Shown: positions 36,256-45,276, numbered from the stretch's first letter. The stretch: 49,002 bases of DNA from Eubacterium pyruvativorans (GCF_900102225.1 NZ_FNBF01000013.1:1-49002), one strand, 5' to 3'. Notes: generated from the letters alone by a model not told the origin. Numbers and translations: made by a program.

Positions 36256-37563
36256 ATGGAAGATTTTCAGAAAATATATTCCGAAAAACTGACTACCCCG
36301 GAAGGGGCGGCGAAGCTGATCGAAAGTAATTCCTGCATCGCAGCGGACATCGCTCTGTCACAGCCTTTCACATTATACAAGGCGATTGCAGAGAGAGTGC
36401 GTAAGGGCGAATTGAAGAATCTGACACAGCACTCGCTGCTCGACACTGAGGCGGCACCGTTTATGACGGATGCCGAACTCGCAGAGAACTACAGGGGTAT
36501 CACCTGGTTCTCTCAGGCTTTCGCCAGAAAGGCAGTGAATGCAGGGATTATGGATGTCATGCCTGCGTACTACAGAGACATCCCGCATCTCCTGGGCGAT
36601 GTGGTAAGTCCGGACGTCTACGTCGGAGTTGTCTCGCCGATGGACAAGCATGGTTACTTCACAACCGGTACGTCCCACTCGGTGAGCGCCGGGATTCTGA
36701 AGTCTGCGAAGAAGGTAATCCTCGAAGTGAATCCGAACATGCCGAGGAGCCTTTCGTCGAAACTGATCCATATTTCTGAAGTAGACGCTCTGTACGAGAA
36801 TGACGCGCCGCTGCCGACCGTGCCGGCGCCGCATATCGATGAGACGTCGAAGAAGATCAGTGACTACATCGTTGGTGAAATTCCGAATGGCGCCACGCTG
36901 CAGCTGGGAATCGGTTCGATCCCGGACGCCGTAGCTCTGGGGCTGAAGGGACATAAGCACCTTGGTATCCACACCGAGATGTTCACGAACAGCATGATCG
37001 ATCTGATCAAGTGCGGCGCTGTCGATAACAGCATGAAGCCGATCCACACAGGGAAGACGGTTGCAACCTTCGCACTGGGATCCAGAGAGATGTATGACTA
37101 TATCGATGACAACCCGGCGATGGAAATCCTGCCGGTGAATTATGTCAATGATCCGGCGGTGATCTGCCAGCATCCGAATTTCATTTCGATCAATGCGGCT
37201 CTGGAAGTAGATTTCTACGGACAGGTTTGTGCGGAAGGCCTTGGCACGAAGCACATTTCTGGAACCGGCGGACAGGCTGACTTCGTAAGAGGAGCAATCC
37301 AGTCCGAGGGAGGAAAGAGTTTCATCGCATTTTCATCCACAGCGGCCCATGGAACAGTCAGCCGGATCACACCGACGCTGACACCGGGATCGCCGGTATC
37401 GACGAGTAAGAACGATGTGGATATGATCGTAACGGAATACGGCATTGCGAAGCTGAGAGGCAGATCGCTGAGCCAGCGCACGAAGGCGCTGATCGCCATT
37501 GCGGATCCGAAATTCCGGGATGAGCTTACATTCCAGGCGAAGAAAGAGAACATTATCATTTAA
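36256..37563 (+). CDS. but: Butyryl-CoA:acetate CoA-transferase (4-hydroxybutyrate CoA-transferase family)
   Basis: 435 residues. Moves CoA from butyryl-CoA to acetate, releasing butyrate. The catalytic Glu241 is in LGIHTEMFTNSMIDL, with CoA-site LGIGSIPDAV upstream and GGQADFVRGA downstream, as in the acetyl-CoA hydrolase/transferase family. The butyryl-CoA reading rests on context (between bcd and etfB); 4-hydroxybutyrate CoA-transferase is the alternative. Codons differ from both neighbours: more AGA/AGG and GCG/CCG, fewer CGT and GTT, so this gene may have joined the cluster separately or be less expressed. Confidence 0.88.
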   Translation: MEDFQKIYSEKLTTPEGAAKLIESNSCIAADIALSQPFTLYKAIAERVRKGELKNLTQHSLLDTEAAPFMTDAELAENYRGITWFSQAFARKAVNAGIMDVMPAYYRDIPHLLGDVVSPDVYVGVVSPMDKHGYFTTGTSHSVSAGILKSAKKVILEVNPNMPRSLSSKLIHISEVDALYENDAPLPTVPAPHIDETSKKISDYIVGEIPNGATLQLGIGSIPDAVALGLKGHKHLGIHTEMFTNSMIDLIKCGAVDNSMKPIHTGKTVATFALGSREMYDYIDDNPAMEILPVNYVNDPAVICQHPNFISINAALEVDFYGQVCAEGLGTKHISGTGGQADFVRGAIQSEGGKSFIAFSSTAAHGTVSRITPTLTPGSPVSTSKNDVDMIVTEYGIAKLRGRSLSQRTKALIAIADPKFRDELTFQAKKENIII

Positions 37564-37583
37564 GAACTAAAGGATGGTTAGAT

Positions 37584-38384
37584 ATGAAAATTCTTGTTTG
37601 TGTCAAGCAGGTTCCAGACACCTCCGGTAAGGTAGCTGTGAACCCAGATGGAACACTGGATCGTGCGTCCATGCAGACCATCATCAATCCTGATGACCTG
37701 AACGCTATGGAAGCTGCGCTGCAGTTGAAGGACGAAACAGGCTGCAAGGTTGTGGCAGTCACCATGGGACCACCGCCGGCAGAAGGAATGCTGCGTGAGC
37801 TGCAGGCGATGGGTGCGGATGAAGCTGTTCTGGTTTCTGCTCGTGAATTCGGCGGATCCGATACATATGCTACATCCCAGATTATCGCTGCTGCACTGCA
37901 CAGAATCGGTGTTGAAGATGACGACATCGTAATCTGCGGACGTCAGGCGATCGACGGAGATACCGCTCAGGTAGGACCGCAGATCGCTGAGAAGCTGAAT
38001 CTGCCGCAGGTGACATACGTTGCGGAAATGCACAAGGATGGCAATACCATCACATGTAAGCGTATGCTGGAAGACGGATATATGACAATCAAGGTCAAGA
38101 CACCTTGCCTGCTGACCTGCATCAAGGAACTGAACGAGCCGCGTTACATGTCCGTTAGCAGAATCGTTGATTCTTACTCCATGCCGCTGACAGTACTCGA
38201 CTACGAAGCACTGAAGGATGAGCCGCTGATCGACCCGACAACGATCGGTCTGAAGGGTTCTCCGACAAACATCCTGGTTTCCTTCACACCGCCGCAGAAG
38301 GGTGCCGGCGTTATGCTGGAAGGCGCAGGCGAAGAGACATGTGCAAAACTGGCGAATACGCTCGTCGACAAGCACATCATCTAA
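37584..38384 (+). CDS. etfB: Electron transfer flavoprotein subunit beta
   Basis: 266 residues, normal. MKILVCVKQVPDTSGKVAVN start, NPDDLNAMEAALQLKDETG, ADEAVLVS, and the flavin-binding CGRQAIDGDTAQVGPQIAE typical of bifurcating EtfB. It pairs with EtfA and feeds Bcd. 20 bp after the CoA-transferase and 21 bp before etfA. GTT/GCT-rich codons. Confidence 0.95.
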   Translation: MKILVCVKQVPDTSGKVAVNPDGTLDRASMQTIINPDDLNAMEAALQLKDETGCKVVAVTMGPPPAEGMLRELQAMGADEAVLVSAREFGGSDTYATSQIIAAALHRIGVEDDDIVICGRQAIDGDTAQVGPQIAEKLNLPQVTYVAEMHKDGNTITCKRMLEDGYMTIKVKTPCLLTCIKELNEPRYMSVSRIVDSYSMPLTVLDYEALKDEPLIDPTTIGLKGSPTNILVSFTPPQKGAGVMLEGAGEETCAKLANTLVDKHII

Positions 38385-38405
38385 TGGAAAGGAGAAGAAT
38401 TAGCT

Positions 38406-39554
38406 ATGGCTAAAGAATACGCTAACACGAATGCTGCTCTGTACAAGAACGTTTGGGTTTTCTGTGAGCAGCGTCAGGGCAAACTGATGCCTACAGATTT
38501 CGAGCTTATTTCCGAAGGACGTAAACTTGCCGATGAGCTGGGTGTTGACCTGTGCGGAATCCTGCTTGGTGATGACGTGAAGGGCCTTGCCAACGAGCTC
38601 GGCGGTTATGGTGCGGATGAAGTAATCGTTTGTGAAAGCCCGCTGCTGAAGAACTACACAACCGACGGTTATGCGAAGGTTATGTGTGATGCGATTGAAA
38701 CGCTGAAGCCGGAAGCCGTTCTGATCGGTGCTACGAATATCGGCCGTGACCTGGGTCCGCGCTGCGCAGCCCGTCTGCACACCGGTCTGTGCGCTGACTG
38801 TACACACCTGGATGTGGATATGCCGATCTACATGGACTTCCTGAAAGAAAATTCCACTCTGCCGGAAGACAGACTGAAAGTGATCGAGGGCCACACAGTT
38901 AAGGTTCTGGGCGAAGATCATGATACAACCCGTGACCTGAAGATGACCCGTCCGGCATTCGGCGGCCACCTGATGGCATCCATCATCTGCCCGAGATTCA
39001 GACCGGCTATGGCGACCGTTCGTCCGGGCGTAATGACCAAGTCCAAGTTCGACGAAGCGAAGGCGAACGCTGTGAAGGTTACAGAGTTCGACGTTCAGCT
39101 GACCGATGCGGATATGAACACTGAGGTTGTGGAAGTTGTCAAGGCAGCGAAGCAGCTGGTTGACCTGGTCGGCGCAGACTATATCGTCTCCGTAGGCCGT
39201 GGTATTTCCAAGGATGTTGAAGGCGGCATCAAGCTGGCAGAAGAGCTGGCGGATGAACTGGGCGGCGTTGTCGGCGGTTCCCGTGTAGCGATCGACTCCG
39301 GCTGGCTGACAGCAGACCATCAGGTAGGACAGACCGGTAAGACGGTACATCCGAAGGTCTACATCGCACTGGGTATTTCCGGATCCATTCAGCACAAGGC
39401 AGGAATGCAGGATTCCGAGTGCATCATCGCTATCAACAAGAACAAGACGGCTCCGATCTTCGAAATCGCGGACTACGGCATTAACGGGGATCTGTTCAAG
39501 GTAACTCCGCTCCTGATCGAAGCAATCAAGAAGGCGAAGGCTGAGAAGGAATAA
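38406..39554 (+). CDS. etfA: Electron transfer flavoprotein subunit alpha
   Basis: 382 residues, somewhat longer than the 320-340 of simple EtfA but common for clostridial bifurcating types, with an N-terminal extension of about 25 residues. FAD-binding C-terminal domain: SVGRGISKDVEGGIKLAEEL, GGSRVAIDSGWL, QVGQTGKTVHPKVYIALGISGSIQHKAGM and the ITAINKN-like IIAINKNKTAPIFEIADYGI. No ferredoxin-type Fe-S motif is seen. An inverted repeat GGCCGG/CCGGCC lies between etfA and thl. Confidence 0.95.
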   Translation: MAKEYANTNAALYKNVWVFCEQRQGKLMPTDFELISEGRKLADELGVDLCGILLGDDVKGLANELGGYGADEVIVCESPLLKNYTTDGYAKVMCDAIETLKPEAVLIGATNIGRDLGPRCAARLHTGLCADCTHLDVDMPIYMDFLKENSTLPEDRLKVIEGHTVKVLGEDHDTTRDLKMTRPAFGGHLMASIICPRFRPAMATVRPGVMTKSKFDEAKANAVKVTEFDVQLTDADMNTEVVEVVKAAKQLVDLVGADYIVSVGRGISKDVEGGIKLAEELADELGGVVGGSRVAIDSGWLTADHQVGQTGKTVHPKVYIALGISGSIQHKAGMQDSECIIAINKNKTAPIFEIADYGINGDLFKVTPLLIEAIKKAKAEKE

Positions 39555-39637
39555 TCAGCATCGAAAATAGTATCATTGTCGTCCACATATGACCGGCCGG
39601 GCAGGCCGTCCGACCGGCCAGATTATGGAGGTTTTAC

Positions 39638-40873
39638 ATGGAAACAAAGAATGTTGTAATCGTAAGTGCTTGCCGTACAGCAATCGGTAAATTCCTGGGT
39701 GAATTCAGCAAGGTTCCTGCAAAGCAGCTGGCTGTGACAGTCGGTAAGGAAGCAATCAAGCGTGCTGGCGTTGATGCAACAGCAGTTGATGAAATCGTTA
39801 TGGGTCAGGTTTATGGCGGAATGCAGGGTTCCCTGCCTGCTCGTCAGGTTGGTATGGCCTGCGGTCTGGCAATTGAGAGCAACGCATGCAACGTCAACCA
39901 GAACTGTGCTTCCGGTATGAGAGCTCTGGAGATCGCCTGCAACGACATTCAGCTGGGCAAAGCTGACATCGCTCTGGTTGTCGGTGCTGAGAACATGACA
40001 CAGGCTCCGTACATGCTCCCGGATATGCGTCAGGGTCACAAGATGGGTGCTATTCCTGACGAAGGTGCTGCGAAGATGTACGACTCCCTGCTCCACGATG
40101 CGCTGTATGACACGCTGAGCGGCGGCCACATGGGTGTTACAGCAGATAATGTTGCGAAGAAGTACAACATCACACGGGAAGAGTGCGATGAGCTGGCCTG
40201 CATGTCTCATCAGAGAGCAGCTGCTGCTACAGCAGAGGGCAAGTTCAAGGACGAGCTGGTTCCGGTGATCACCACGAAGAAGAAGCACGGCGAGAAGATT
40301 GAAATCGCTCTGGACAAGGATGAGCACTTCATTCCGGACTGCAACATGGAGACCATCTCCAAACTGAAGCCGGTATTCACCAAGGATGGTGTTACAACAG
40401 CTGCGAACGCTTCCGGTATCAACGACGCTGCTGCAGCAGTCATCGTTATGTCCGAAGACAAGGCGAAGGAACTGGGCGTTAAGCCGATGGCGAAGATGAT
40501 CTACATGTGCGCTGCCGGTGTTGATCCGAGCTACATGGGTATCGGCCCTGCGGAAGCAATTCCTAAGTGCCTGGACAAGGCTGGCGTTAAGTTCGAAGAT
40601 GTTGATTACTGGGAGGTCAACGAGGCATTCGCTGCGCAGTTCATCGGCGTAGAGAGAAAGCTGAAGGAAGATCACGGCTACATCGTCGACAGAAACAAGA
40701 CGAACCTGAACGGTTCCGGCATCTCCCTGGGTCACCCGGTAGGATGCTCCGCACTCCGTATCATCGTAACCATGCTGTACGAGATGCAGCGTCAGGATGC
40801 CAAGATCGGCTGCGCTTCCCTGTGCGTAGGCGGCGGCCCGGCTATGGCTTCCCTGTGGACGCGTGAATTCTAA
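39638..40873 (+). CDS. thl: Acetyl-CoA acetyltransferase (thiolase)
   Basis: 411 residues, slightly above the usual 390-395. Condenses two acetyl-CoA into acetoacetyl-CoA, the first step toward butyrate. Nucleophile Cys90 in NVNQNCASGMRALE; NEAFAAQF; His in NGSGISLGHPVGCSALRI; second Cys in ASLCVGGGPAMA. ATGGAGG lies before ATG 39638. An 83-bp gap with a GC hairpin separates it from etfA, so its message may be processed or separately started. Strong terminator downstream. Confidence 0.96.
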   Translation: METKNVVIVSACRTAIGKFLGEFSKVPAKQLAVTVGKEAIKRAGVDATAVDEIVMGQVYGGMQGSLPARQVGMACGLAIESNACNVNQNCASGMRALEIACNDIQLGKADIALVVGAENMTQAPYMLPDMRQGHKMGAIPDEGAAKMYDSLLHDALYDTLSGGHMGVTADNVAKKYNITREECDELACMSHQRAAAATAEGKFKDELVPVITTKKKHGEKIEIALDKDEHFIPDCNMETISKLKPVFTKDGVTTAANASGINDAAAAVIVMSEDKAKELGVKPMAKMIYMCAAGVDPSYMGIGPAEAIPKCLDKAGVKFEDVDYWEVNEAFAAQFIGVERKLKEDHGYIVDRNKTNLNGSGISLGHPVGCSALRIIVTMLYEMQRQDAKIGCASLCVGGGPAMASLWTREF

Positions 40874-40907
40874 GCGAACTCCGAATCTGGACTAAATATT
40901 AGACGTA

Positions 40908-40951
40908 GGGAGGGACTCCTTCGGGAGTCCCTCCCTATCGTTTTTTTTTGG
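40908..40951 (+). terminator. Terminator after thl
   Basis: GGGAGGGACTCC and GGAGTCCCTCCC hairpin followed by TATCG and nine T. Confidence 0.93.
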
Positions 40952-40969
40952 GTAATGACAAAAATAAAT

Positions 40970-40997
40970 AAAAAGCCTTCCGGAAAACCGGAAGGCT
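40970..40997 (-). terminator. Terminator of the tRNA-Gly/tRNA-Phe unit
   Basis: AGCCTTCCGG aaaa-type loop CCGGAAGGCT; on the minus strand it runs into a T-run. Confidence 0.88.
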
Positions 40998-41001
40998 GAA
41001 G

Positions 41002-41074
41002 TGCTCAGACTCGGAATTGAACCAAGGACACGTAGATTTTCAGTCTACTGCTCTACCAACTGAGCTATCTGAGC
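41002..41074 (-). tRNA. tRNA-Phe (GAA)
   Basis: Minus strand: acceptor GCTCAGA/TCTGAGC, D arm AGCTCAGTTGGTAGAGC, anticodon loop CTGAAAA (GAA), T arm with GGTTCAATTCC, discriminator A. CCA is not encoded. Confidence 0.96.
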
Positions 41075-41092
41075 ATATCATCAGAAAAAAAT

Positions 41093-41167
41093 TGGAGCGG
41101 AAGACGAGATTCGAACTCGCGACCCTCGCCTTGGCAAGGCGATGCTCTACCCCTGAGCCACTTCCGC
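41093..41167 (-). tRNA. tRNA-Gly (GCC)
   Basis: Minus strand: acceptor GCGGAAG/CTTCCGC, D arm GGCTCAGGGGTAGAGC, anticodon loop TTGCCAA (GCC), T arm GTTCGAATC, discriminator T. CCA is encoded, unlike in the neighbouring tRNA-Phe. Confidence 0.96.
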
Positions 41168-41457
41168 ATGGGTTCGGCTGACTATTGAACCGACTTCGTC
41201 ATTATAACAGGTTTCTCCCGGTGTGTAAAGAGAAAGAACGGGAAGAAGCACATTTTCGCAGATGCGGACCGGGTCGCTTCAGCGGGATAAATAATGTGGG
41301 AACTTTGCGAATTTAATCCGTTGAATTGTGTTACCTCTCCGGGATACGGGGTATCAAAGAGTAGATACGTTCGGTCGGCACAGACCGGAAATATAGTGGA
41401 GACCATGCAGGGGCAGGGGAGTGCCCGGCGAATGCAGAATTTCAGGAGGATTGTCGA
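41168..41457. promoter_or_regulatory. Divergent region tRNA-Gly / serine acetyltransferase
   Basis: For the tRNAs (minus): TTTACA (41229-41224), 17 bp, TATAAT (41206-41201). Upstream of the acetyltransferase I see GGTC/GACC and GGGCAGGGGAGTGCCC hairpins and CAGGAGGA, but no certain promoter, terminator or T-box. Confidence 0.7.
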
Positions 41458-42486
41458 ATGACGAAGTTAGACATCAGTAAGCTGGATCTGAATGACCTCT
41501 GCCGTTTTTGTGAAGACGGCGCAGAGATAGATGAAGAGTCGTTGAATGTGGAAATCAACGGGATCATGAAGGAGATCCTGGGAGATTACAGCAAGGGGCG
41601 GGATATTGACAAGATGAACGCCTTCGACCAGCCGGATCAGGGCGTGGTGGTTGAAATCATCAACGAACTGATGATGATTCTGTTCCCGGGATATTACCGG
41701 GAGAAGGCTTACCGCACCCGGGATACCCATACGAAACTGTCCGTGCTGATTGAGGATGTCATGTACCACCTGCGGAAGCAGATCGAAGTGGCGCTGCTCT
41801 ATGATGATCAGTATGCCGGCACGAAGAAATACGTTCGGAAGCGGGCCGCCCAGAAACTGTGCCTGGACTATTTCCGCAAGATCCCGGCGATCCGGGAGTA
41901 CCTGGATACCGATATCCAGGCGTTCTATGACGGTGATCCGGCGGCAAACAGCAAGGATGAGATCGTTCTGGCGTACCCGGGACTCTACGCCATCGCCGTT
42001 TACCGTCTGGCCCATGCACTGTTCGAACTGAACGTGCCGCTGCTGCCTCGCATGATGACGGAGTATGCCCACAGGGAGACCGGCGTGGACATTCATCCGG
42101 GCGCAACGATCGGAAAATATTTCTTTATCGACCATGCTGTGGGCATCGTGGTGGGATCCACTTCGGTGATCGGAGACCATGTGAAACTGTATCAGGGGGT
42201 CACCATCGGAGCACTGTCCGTGAAAGAGGGACACAAGCTGCACGGAACCAAGCGTCATCCGACGATCGAGGACAACGTCACCCTCTATGCCGGAGCCACA
42301 GTGCTGGGCGGAAACACCGTGATCGGCGAAGGCAGCGTCATTGGCGGCAACTCTTTCGTGACGAAATCCGTGGAGCCGCATACAACCGTGACGATCAAGA
42401 CCCACGAGATGGTATACGATTCAGAAGGAAAGAAAACGAAGGAAGACCGGGAACTGGAGCAGGACGCCTGGTTCTATGTGATTTAA
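41458..42486 (+). CDS. Serine O-acetyltransferase (EpsC/SatA type)
   Basis: 342 residues from ATG 41458 (AGGAGG). Makes O-acetylserine for cysteine synthesis. About 160 helical residues lead to the left-handed beta helix of hexapeptide repeats: HRETGVDIHPGATIGKYFFIDHAVGIVVG, the VKLYQGVTIGALS loop, then HPTIEDNVTLYAGATVLGGNT. The catalytic His is in the HRETGVDIHPGA/IDHAVG segments. Longer than E. coli CysE (273) because of the N-terminal part, as in the EpsC group. No O-acetylserine sulfhydrylase gene nearby. A 26-bp gap leads to the next small gene. Confidence 0.93.
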   Translation: MTKLDISKLDLNDLCRFCEDGAEIDEESLNVEINGIMKEILGDYSKGRDIDKMNAFDQPDQGVVVEIINELMMILFPGYYREKAYRTRDTHTKLSVLIEDVMYHLRKQIEVALLYDDQYAGTKKYVRKRAAQKLCLDYFRKIPAIREYLDTDIQAFYDGDPAANSKDEIVLAYPGLYAIAVYRLAHALFELNVPLLPRMMTEYAHRETGVDIHPGATIGKYFFIDHAVGIVVGSTSVIGDHVKLYQGVTIGALSVKEGHKLHGTKRHPTIEDNVTLYAGATVLGGNTVIGEGSVIGGNSFVTKSVEPHTTVTIKTHEMVYDSEGKKTKEDRELEQDAWFYVI

Positions 42487-42512
42487 CCGAAATACCGGGG
42501 ACAGGAGCGTGT

Positions 42513-42818
42513 ATGGGGCTGTTCAGGAAGAAAACCATCATCTACATATCCAAGGGTACGAAGGAGGACTGGAGGGCGCTTCGGGACGGCCTGAAGAAAG
42601 CGGGAATCCGTGCCAGCGCCTCTTCCTACGAGGACGAAATACCGGTGGGTGGCTGCGGTGCGAAAATGGACATCCGGGACTTCGGACCGGAGGGAAAGAT
42701 TGACCGGACCGTGTACGTGGTCAGGGTGGCGGAGGCTGACCGGGCGGCAGCGTCGAAGATTACCCGGGAAATCCTTCCGGATTACATTCCATACGAGAAA
42801 ATCGGCGGAAAACAGTAG
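42513..42818 (+). CDS. Small conserved-looking protein of unknown function
   Basis: 101 residues. RBS GGGACAGGAG before ATG 42513. Begins MGLFRKKTIIYISKGTKEDW; a mixed alpha/beta pattern (strand at 9-13, helix 17-30, strands about 35-40 and 66-71, helix 75-88). No catalytic motif, signal peptide or membrane helix. Starts 26 bp after the acetyltransferase and shares a terminator, so it is probably in the same message. I do not recognise the family; a ferredoxin-like or signal-transduction fold is conceivable. Confidence 0.7.
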   Translation: MGLFRKKTIIYISKGTKEDWRALRDGLKKAGIRASASSYEDEIPVGGCGAKMDIRDFGPEGKIDRTVYVVRVAEADRAAASKITREILPDYIPYEKIGGKQ

Positions 42819-42860
42819 CTCCGCCTGTTAAAGATACAATCAAGAAAAAGAAATTTGCAG

Positions 42861-42895
42861 CAGGCCGTTTGGTTCAGACCGAACAGGCCTGTTTT
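42861..42895 (+). terminator. Terminator after the small unknown gene
   Basis: CAGGCC..GTT.GGT / ACC.AAC..GGCCTG stem followed by TTTT. Confidence 0.72.
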
Positions 42896-42969
42896 CATGT
42901 CCGCTCGTCCCTGGACTGCTTCAATGAACTGGGCGTTGTTGCCGTTAAAACTATCTAACTTGAAAGGAT

Positions 42970-43015
42970 AAAAAAATGAACACACAACCGTTGTAATTGC
43001 AACAGCTGTGTGCTC
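42970..43015 (-). terminator. Terminator of tRNA-Val
   Basis: On the minus strand GAGCACACAGCTGTTG pairs (one 2-nt mismatch) with CAACGGTTGTGTGTTC, then ATTTTTTT. Confidence 0.85.
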
Positions 43016-43025
43016 ACATCCGAAG

Positions 43026-43098
43026 TGGCCCATACAAGACTTGAACTTGTGACCTTCTGGTTGTCACCCAGACGCTCTCCCAGCTGAGCTAATGGACC
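43026..43098 (-). tRNA. tRNA-Val (GAC)
   Basis: Minus strand: acceptor GGTCCAT/ATGGGCC with one G-T pair, D arm TAGCTCAGCTGGGAGAGC, anticodon stem TCTGG/CCAGA with loop GTGACAA (GAC), T arm AAGTTCAAGTCTT, discriminator A. CCA is not encoded. Confidence 0.96.
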
Positions 43099-43333
43099 GT
43101 ATTCAGTTCAAACAGTAATATTAATATAGCATAGATAGGGGAGGCACGCAAACAGAAAATGGAATGTTCCCGGAAAAACACAATGGAAAGGCGGCATCGG
43201 GGGGGATCTCGTGTATACATACCCTGAGGCGGTGGAATGTACCTTTTTGTGGAGTGGGATAAATGGTAAACTATGTATGTGAAGCAGGGCGGCCGGGGGC
43301 TGTTGCTTTTGTTGCGAAAGGGGTGGGGAAAGC

Positions 43334-44842
43334 GTGAAGGACAGGGCGTACATCTGTATTGATCTGAAGTCGTTCTACGCATCGGTGGAATGCCGGGAGC
43401 GGGGGCTGGACCCCATGACCACCCATCTCGTGGTGGCAGACCGGTCCAGGACAGAGAAAACCATCTGTCTGGCGGTGTCTCCGGCGCTGAAGGCCTACGG
43501 AATCTCGGGAAGGGCCAGGCTTTTCGAGGTGGAGCAGCGGGTGAAGGAAATTAATGCGCTAAGGCAGATGCGGCAGGGTGGAAGGCCCCTGGGGGAGACG
43601 TGCACAGATGCGGAAGAGCTCCGGCGGGAACCGGGAAGGAAGCTGGGGTTTCTGGCTGCGCCGCCCCGCATGGCGCTGTACATGAAGTACAGCACGGAGA
43701 TCTACCGGATCTACCTCCGTTATGTGTCTGCAGCGGATATTCATGTGTATTCCATTGACGAGGTATTCATGGATGTGACGGATTATCTGGGGCCGCTGGG
43801 TATGACGGCGGAAGAACTGGCCCGTCATATGATGGCGGAGGTGCTCGGGGAGACCGGTATCACAGCCACGGCGGGAATCGGCACGAATCTGTACCTGGCG
43901 AAGATCGCCATGGATATTGTGGCGAAGCATAAGCCGGCGGATGAGGACGGAAGCCGGATCGCCGTACTGGATGAGATTTCGTACCGCAGGACGCTGTGGG
44001 ACCACCGGCCGCTCACGGATTTCTGGCGGCTGGGCCGGGGATATGCCCGGAAACTGGAGGCTCATGGCATGTATACCATGGGGGATGTGGCCCGGTGTGC
44101 ACTGGAAAGGGATCAGCTGCTGTATGATCTCTTCGGTGTCAATGCAGAACTTCTCATCGATCACAGTTTCGGATGGGAGCCCTGCACCATGGCGGATGTG
44201 AAGGCATATCGGCCGAAGGATACCAGTATGGGGACGGGACAGGTTCTGCACTGTCCGTATGATGTTCAGAGCGCCGGACTGGTGACCCGGGAAATGACGG
44301 ATATGCTGGTGCTGGATCTGGTGGACCGGAAGCTGGCGACCGATCAGCTGATTCTGGACATCGGATACGACCGGGAGAGTCTGACTGATCCGGAAATCCG
44401 GAAGTGGTATCACGGGCCGCTGGCGGCGGACGGTTACGGCCGGGTGGTGCCGAAGCACGCCCACGGCACGGTAACTCTTTCGCACCGGTCCGCATCCACG
44501 AAGGAGATTACCGAGACGGTGATGGGACTCTATGACCGGATTGTGGAGCCTCATCTTCTGGTCCGCCGGATTACGATTACTGCGAATCACCTGGGTGAGG
44601 AGGAATCCCCGGGTGCGGGGGCGACGGAACCGGAGCAGCTGAATTTTTTCACGGATTATGCCGAACGGGAGGCGGAAGCCGCCCGGGAAGCAGAGGACCG
44701 GGAACGGGAGAAGCGGGAGCAGCAGGCGGTTCTGGATATTCGGAAGAAGTTCGGGAAGAATGCTCTGCTGAAGGGAATGGACCTGGAGGAGGGGGCCACG
44801 ACAATCGCCCGCAACGGGCAGATCGGAGGACACAAAGCATGA
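43334..44842 (+). CDS. Y-family (UmuC/DinB-like) translesion DNA polymerase
   Basis: 502 residues from GTG 43334. Copies past damaged template. Catalytic acids: Asp10 (YICIDLKSFYASVE) and Asp142/Glu143 (VYSIDEVFMDVT). The thumb helix-hairpin-helix is DFWRLGRGYARKLEAHGMYTMGDVA. The little-finger domain has DLVDRKLATDQLILDIGYD, and the C-terminal part holds QLNFF, a candidate beta-clamp-binding peptide, followed by a charged Glu/Arg helix. About 80-100 residues longer than DinB and closer to the UmuC/YqjW group of Firmicutes. It overlaps the YolD-like gene by 4 bp. Confidence 0.93.
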   Translation: MKDRAYICIDLKSFYASVECRERGLDPMTTHLVVADRSRTEKTICLAVSPALKAYGISGRARLFEVEQRVKEINALRQMRQGGRPLGETCTDAEELRREPGRKLGFLAAPPRMALYMKYSTEIYRIYLRYVSAADIHVYSIDEVFMDVTDYLGPLGMTAEELARHMMAEVLGETGITATAGIGTNLYLAKIAMDIVAKHKPADEDGSRIAVLDEISYRRTLWDHRPLTDFWRLGRGYARKLEAHGMYTMGDVARCALERDQLLYDLFGVNAELLIDHSFGWEPCTMADVKAYRPKDTSMGTGQVLHCPYDVQSAGLVTREMTDMLVLDLVDRKLATDQLILDIGYDRESLTDPEIRKWYHGPLAADGYGRVVPKHAHGTVTLSHRSASTKEITETVMGLYDRIVEPHLLVRRITITANHLGEEESPGAGATEPEQLNFFTDYAEREAEAAREAEDREREKREQQAVLDIRKKFGKNALLKGMDLEEGATTIARNGQIGGHKA

Positions 44843-45276
44843 CGGGAATGGATCGGAACGACGGGGCGTGGAAATACAGTGATATTCTGTACGTCAGACA
44901 TCCGGAGCCCTCCCGGGCGCGGATGTCCCGGGAGAAGCGGGCGGCACAGTTCGCCCCTTTTGCTGCTCTGACAGGCTATGAAGAGGCCGTACGGGAGACT
45001 GCCCGGGAGACGGAAGCAGCTCCGTCTCTGGATGAGGACCGGCGAGAGGAACTGGACCGGATCCTTCACCGGATTCTGGCGCAGCCGGACCGGCAGGTGA
45101 CCATCGTCCGGTTTCAGCCGGATGAACGGAAAGAGGGGGGAGCCTATGCGGAGAACCGGGGCCGGCTGCGCCGGCTCGATCCGCAGAACAGAACGCTGGA
45201 ACTGGAGGACGGAACGGTCATCCCGCTGGAAGATGTGGTGGAGATCCGTCCGGGGACGGACGGGAGCAATTATTAA
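44839..45276 (+). CDS. YolD-like protein, partner of the Y-family polymerase
   Basis: 145 residues. Central marks RMSREKRAAQFAPFAALTGY and a C-terminal beta part (RLRRLDPQNRTLELEDGTVIPLEDVVEI). YolD-like proteins sit next to UmuC-type polymerases in many Firmicutes and are regarded as UmuD-like accessory factors, though the mechanism is unsettled. The ATGA overlap with the polymerase indicates coupled translation. No Ser/Lys protease dyad of UmuD is evident. Confidence 0.87.
   Translation: MTGMDRNDGAWKYSDILYVRHPEPSRARMSREKRAAQFAPFAALTGYEEAVRETARETEAAPSLDEDRREELDRILHRILAQPDRQVTIVRFQPDERKEGGAYAENRGRLRRLDPQNRTLELEDGTVIPLEDVVEIRPGTDGSNY

Larger units (their letters stand above)
42819..43333. other. 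Intergenic region around tRNA-Val
   Basis: Contains two convergent terminators, tRNA-Val on the minus strand, and about 235 bp before the polymerase gene with GTATACA and GGTAAACTATG-type AT-rich motifs but no certain promoter or LexA box. A weak tRNA promoter TTGCGT-N17-TATATT may end at 43123 on the minus strand. Confidence 0.5.

Noticed and set aside
41168-41457. T-box leader for serine acetyltransferase
   Set aside because: No T-box core sequence or terminator/antiterminator pair could be found.
43130-43333. LexA box before the Y-family polymerase
   Set aside because: GGAATGTTCCC is palindromic but does not fit the Firmicute GAAC-N4-GTTC site.
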